DNA of 64,000 nt, taken from the NCBI GenBank assembly GCA_038214135.1, contig JBBQSD010000014.1, positions 1 through 64,000 of the forward strand. The letters run 5' to 3'. Below the pieces are notes generated by a model, which saw only the letters and a program-made list of their open reading frames with translations, was not told the DNA's origin and did no database searches. Numbering within the stretch: the first letter of the stretch is position 1; each line of letters begins with the position of its first letter. This document shows positions 60,924 to 64,000 of the stretch, one piece after another. This DNA is from JANLSE01 sp038214135. GTDB taxonomy: Bacteria > Chloroflexota > Chloroflexia > Chloroflexales > Roseiflexaceae. The translations under genes and the position numbers were made by a program.

Positions 60924-63096
60924 GTTGTTTGAGGCGTATTGGTTTTGCGAGATAGGCATTTGCACCAGCTTCCAGGCAATTGGCCTCATCACCTGGCATC
61001 GCCAATGCGGTCAGGGCAATAATTGGAATATGGGATATCTGCGAATCGGCGCGAATTGCACGCATGGCTTCGAGGCCATCCATGCCAGGCATCTGCACGT
61101 CCATCAGGATCAGATCGGGGATGTATGACTGGGCGATTTCAATGGCTTCAAATCCATTCTTTGCCACCAAAAGCCGAAAGTTTTGCATGGTTAGATAATC
61201 CGAGAAGGTACTAATATTCATCTCGTTATCTTCGGCAATCAGTATCACCGGCATTGCAATAATCGGTGTGATCGGCATTATTGGCAGCATCGGCATCATG
61301 GAGGAGAGTTTAGCTGATGGCGCAAATGGTGCCATATGCTGTTCGATAGGCAGCGATAGCGAGGACTCGGTTATGGCATATGGCAGCGCGAGTGTGAAAT
61401 GGCTACCAACGCCGAGTTGGCTTTCGACAGAAACCATGCCACCGTGCAATTCTGCGATCTGTTTCACGAGCGCGAGGCCAAGGCCAGTTCCCTCACGCTG
61501 ACGGTTGAGATTGCTATCGATTTGCACAAACGGATGGAATAACCGCTCGATATCCATCTGATCAATACCAATCCCGGTGTCAATCACATGGAACAGGAGA
61601 AACATCGTTTGAGGGAGCAGGGCCGCTTGTTGATTATTTGGTGTGAGTGGAACGTATAATTGATCGGCCACTGTGATCTCTAGCGAGACGCTCCCGCCAT
61701 CTGGGGTGAATTTAACCGCATTGGCCAGTAAGTTAATCAATGCCTGCCGAACCCGCAACTCATCAACAACAATTTCGCTATTCTGAAGTGCTTCGGGCAT
61801 GACGCTACTCAACTGAATTTGCTTGCGAACAGCTTGTTCTTTGACGAACAGGATGCTATTTTCGGAGAGATACCAGATATCAACTGGTTCTTTGCGCAGC
61901 TCAAGTTTGCCAGAGGCGATCTTCGAGAGATCAAGAATATCGTTGATCAGGCTGAGCAAATGGCGCCCACTACTCTCTATCGTCACGATTGCGTTATACT
62001 GATTGGCATTCAGCGAACCATAGATCTGTTCTTGCAGCGATTCAGATAAGCCCAATATTGCGTTAAGGGGCGTACGAAGTTCGTGGCTCATATTCGCCAG
62101 GAATTCGTCTTTCAGGCGAGTTGCGCGAGCCAGATCCACATTTGTGATCATCAGCTGATCATTGATCATGAGTAGTTCCGCTGTTCGCTGTTCCACAATG
62201 GTTTCTAATTTCTGATTAACCTGCTGCAATGCTAGGATGGCCCGTTGCCGCTCGATCTCGGCTCCAGCACGATTGGCAAAGATCTGCAGAATCGCCTCGG
62301 TCCGTTCGGGCGACCGCAGGTTGCCCATGTTGAGGATACACAGATTCCCAATTGCGCGGCCATTTGCATCACACAGCGCGATTCCAAGATAGCTATTGGC
62401 GCGCATTACTGCCAGATCGGGATCATCCGGGAATATCTCCTGAATCATGTTCAGGCATACGTAACGGCCTTCCCGCAATACAATTTCGCATGGCGTCTGT
62501 AATATTGAGTAGTTTGTTTCGGGTTGCAGTGAGCCATTCGCCCAATACGCCAAACTATGCAGGGTCGTGCCAACCAACTCATTGACGAGTACATAATCGA
62601 CATGCAGCGAAATCCCGATCTGTTTGACAAGCGCATGAAAGAAATCGATCCCGGTAACAGAAGCGGTTCCTTCAATCAGGCTTTGGATGGCTGCTTCAGT
62701 TTGTGTGCGTTCGGCCCGTACCTGCGATTCACGCAGTTCACGCCGCACAGCCTCTGGCAAACGCTCCAGGTTATCCTTCATCACATAATCGCAGGCACCG
62801 GCGCGCATCATTTCTACTGCGGCTTGCTCGCCAACGGTACCAGATATGATCAGAAACGGAATATCGCGCCCACTTCGCTTTAAGATCTCTAGTGCAGTAG
62901 GTGCATTGAACGATGGCAGATGGTAATCGGCGATAATCACATCCCAGGGATGTTGCGGCAGAGCGGCAAGCAGTGCTTGGGCCGTCTGAACACGCTCGAC
63001 ATGGGGGATAAATCCGCCGCGCTGTAGTACACGAGTTACGAGGAGGGCGTCTTCCTCAGAGTCCTCAATCAACAGAACATGTAATGGTTCATCCAT
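60889..63096 (-). CDS. REC-GAF-HisKA-HATPase-REC hybrid histidine kinase
   Basis: This 735-residue soluble protein has an N-terminal receiver (LLIEDSEED, phospho-Asp in VIIADYHLPS), a GAF-like domain (about 135-290), a coiled linker, HisKA with FLANMSHELRTPLNAI, HATPase with N-box RQALINLLANAVKF, DTGIGI and EGTGLGLAL, and a C-terminal receiver (LIAEDNEMN, LILMDVQMPGMDG). A Met/Pro/Ile-rich linker (SSMMPMLPIMPITPIIAMPV) joins the last two. It has no membrane segment, so it senses internal ligands or takes phosphate from another kinase. Output is probably by protein interaction, as no DNA-binding domain exists. Confidence 0.92.
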   Translation of the reverse strand: MDEPLHVLLIEDSEEDALLVTRVLQRGGFIPHVERVQTAQALLAALPQHPWDVIIADYHLPSFNAPTALEILKRSGRDIPFLIISGTVGEQAAVEMMRAGACDYVMKDNLERLPEAVRRELRESQVRAERTQTEAAIQSLIEGTASVTGIDFFHALVKQIGISLHVDYVLVNELVGTTLHSLAYWANGSLQPETNYSILQTPCEIVLREGRYVCLNMIQEIFPDDPDLAVMRANSYLGIALCDANGRAIGNLCILNMGNLRSPERTEAILQIFANRAGAEIERQRAILALQQVNQKLETIVEQRTAELLMINDQLMITNVDLARATRLKDEFLANMSHELRTPLNAILGLSESLQEQIYGSLNANQYNAIVTIESSGRHLLSLINDILDLSKIASGKLELRKEPVDIWYLSENSILFVKEQAVRKQIQLSSVMPEALQNSEIVVDELRVRQALINLLANAVKFTPDGGSVSLEITVADQLYVPLTPNNQQAALLPQTMFLLFHVIDTGIGIDQMDIERLFHPFVQIDSNLNRQREGTGLGLALVKQIAELHGGMVSVESQLGVGSHFTLALPYAITESSLSLPIEQHMAPFAPSAKLSSMMPMLPIMPITPIIAMPVILIAEDNEMNISTFSDYLTMQNFRLLVAKNGFEAIEIAQSYIPDLILMDVQMPGMDGLEAMRAIRADSQISHIPIIALTALAMPGDEANCLEAGANAYLAKPIRLKQLTELIRQLLVK

Positions 63097-63697
63097 AGTT
63101 CATGGCCTTTTTGGTAGCAGCTCATTGACTAATGCCCAGAATAGCCCAAGGTTGTAAATAGCCGGAAACAATGCGTGATCGCTACTGAGTGCCGTATTTA
63201 TGGGCGTGACTACCACTGCGATAGTGTTGTGTGGGGCAACGATCAGGGAGTTTCTACTATGGGTAATCTTAAAATTGTTACTCAGCTTAGTCATGTGCAG
63301 CATCGTTGTCCACCATAATCTGCGATGCTTCGTGGCTTAGCGCATGATCATATAGGGTTCCAGGATTATTATTTCTTTGCAACTATAGCATATAAACTAT
63401 AGCATATATAGGATGCAGCAGACAAGATAATAAATTGCGTCGATAGTGTATATATTATATAACCGCATAGTTGGGCGTATGCGATACGCCCGTACCCAAC
63501 CATCGTGTAGCGGGCGAACACGAGGTTCGCCCGCATTGGGCAGCCAACCACATCCATTATGGGTCCAGGGCGGGGTGAGGTCGCCTGCCGTGCGCAGCGG
63601 CATACATATTAGCTCATATGTACGCACATATCACCCTAACCCATGGTAAAATAATACTATCTCCTGGAATAAAAACGAATAGGAGCCGAAGGCGTTT
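63097..63697. other. AT-rich intergenic region with two palindromes
   Basis: No gene is supported in these 600 bp. 63360-63470 is AT-rich with repeated TATAGCATATA. GGGCGTATGCGATACGCCC (63473-63491) and GCGGGCGAACACGAGGTTCGCCCGC (63510-63534) are hairpins, the second akin to the GAACACGAGGTTCGCC motif near 10930. Confidence 0.5.
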
Positions 63698-64000
63698 ATG
63701 GCACCTACTGAGGCCGCTGTTGAGCGGATTGATTACGCGGCGACCCTGAGCGACCGTGCCAAGCAGTTGATTATGGCAAGTGTGGTGCTTGGGCTGTTTC
63801 TCGAGGCTCTGGATCAGACGATCGTCGCAACCGCATTACCAGCCATCGTTGTCCAGTTTCAGGGTATCGATCTGCTGGCCTGGGTTTCGACTGGCTATCT
63901 GCTGGCGAGTACGGCACTGGTGCCGATCTATGGCAAGCTTTCGGATGTCCTTGGGCGGCGGGCGATCATTATGTTTGGCATCGTTGTGTTTCTGCTTGGT
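63698..64000 (+). CDS. MFS drug:H+ antiporter (EmrB/QacA type), cut by the window edge
   Basis: The first 101 residues are visible. A short cytoplasmic N-terminus (MAPTEAAVERIDYAATLSDR) is followed by helix 1 with LGLFLEALDQTIVATALPAI, the motif D1-type sequence (LDxTIVNVALP) that marks 14-helix DHA2 exporters. Helix 2 and the motif A loop GKLSDVLGRR come next. It should be an export pump for drugs or metabolites. AGGAG lies 12 nt before ATG 63698, a longer spacing than usual. Confidence 0.92.
   Translation, partial: MAPTEAAVERIDYAATLSDRAKQLIMASVVLGLFLEALDQTIVATALPAIVVQFQGIDLLAWVSTGYLLASTALVPIYGKLSDVLGRRAIIMFGIVVFLLG

Noticed and set aside
63473..63534. Two hairpins considered as a tRNA or other structured RNA
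   Set aside because: Each is a simple GC-rich palindrome without cloverleaf elements or a TTCGAxTC arm. They match the dispersed repeats of the window.

Overview
The window looks like chromosomal DNA from a filamentous member of Chloroflexota, probably class Chloroflexia. This is an inference from the ensemble and no marker gene was seen. The signs are moderate GC, BTAD/NB-ARC regulators, 7TM-PAS and hybrid histidine kinases, a Uma2 nuclease, a secreted protein ending in FLPLVIR-A, and intergenic DNA full of TCAGGAG heptamers and GC-rich palindromes. No rRNA, tRNA, complete CRISPR-cas locus or transposase was recognised.

1-20.5 kb is mostly housekeeping and regulation. It holds a 7TM-PAS histidine kinase cut by the left edge, a HEPN-CBS fusion, an APH-type kinase, an orphan DNA methyltransferase, clpC coupled to a DUF1232 gene, a small ATPase, a Uma2 protein, a YiaA/B membrane protein, a DapA-family lyase, a biotin carboxylase/BCCP fusion with a small upstream partner, a YugP-type zinc protease behind a structured leader, PlsC with a DUF2231 protein, a DUF1684 gene with a near-consensus promoter, an alpha/beta hydrolase and a truncated BTAD/NB-ARC regulator. 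The regulator runs into an inverted subtilase remnant near 20.45 kb.

21-36.5 kb is dominated by a minus-strand catabolic cluster. Below a DauR/YheO-type regulator lie a creatininase-family amidohydrolase, an SDR, RidA, an M20 deacylase, a dipeptide/oligopeptide-type binding protein with two permeases (no ATPase gene), a second SDR, a TRZ/ATZ-type amidohydrolase and a cytochrome P450. A Baeyer-Villiger monooxygenase diverges from the regulator. Together they suggest uptake and stepwise oxidation and hydrolysis of an amide- or lactam-like compound. Small-molecule enzymes recur at 54.3-56.6 kb.

36.5-54.1 kb is the most unusual part. It contains a secreted Ig-like repeat protein and a three-gene set made of a predicted papain-like protein, a lipoprotein sharing its N-terminal SGRxNPxW domain, and a metzincin. 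Next come a 36-residue Cys-rich peptide gene and an 831-residue protein with the N-terminal LQRTIGNHAV tag typical of eCIS cargo and a C-terminal domain aligning with the colicin E3 rRNase, then an unknown beta-rich protein and a YbjN-domain protein. On the other strand lies a 960-residue protein with a similar N-terminus, annexin-like GxGTDE repeats and a C-terminal HExxHxxGxxD metalloprotease. No eCIS sheath, tube or baseplate genes are present. I read this as an effector/cargo island and the best candidate for an undescribed system.

56.8-64 kb holds a HAMP-STAS sensor, a secreted M1 peptidase with a membrane protein, a REC-GAF-HisKA-HATPase-REC hybrid kinase, and the start of an MFS efflux pump cut by the right edge.
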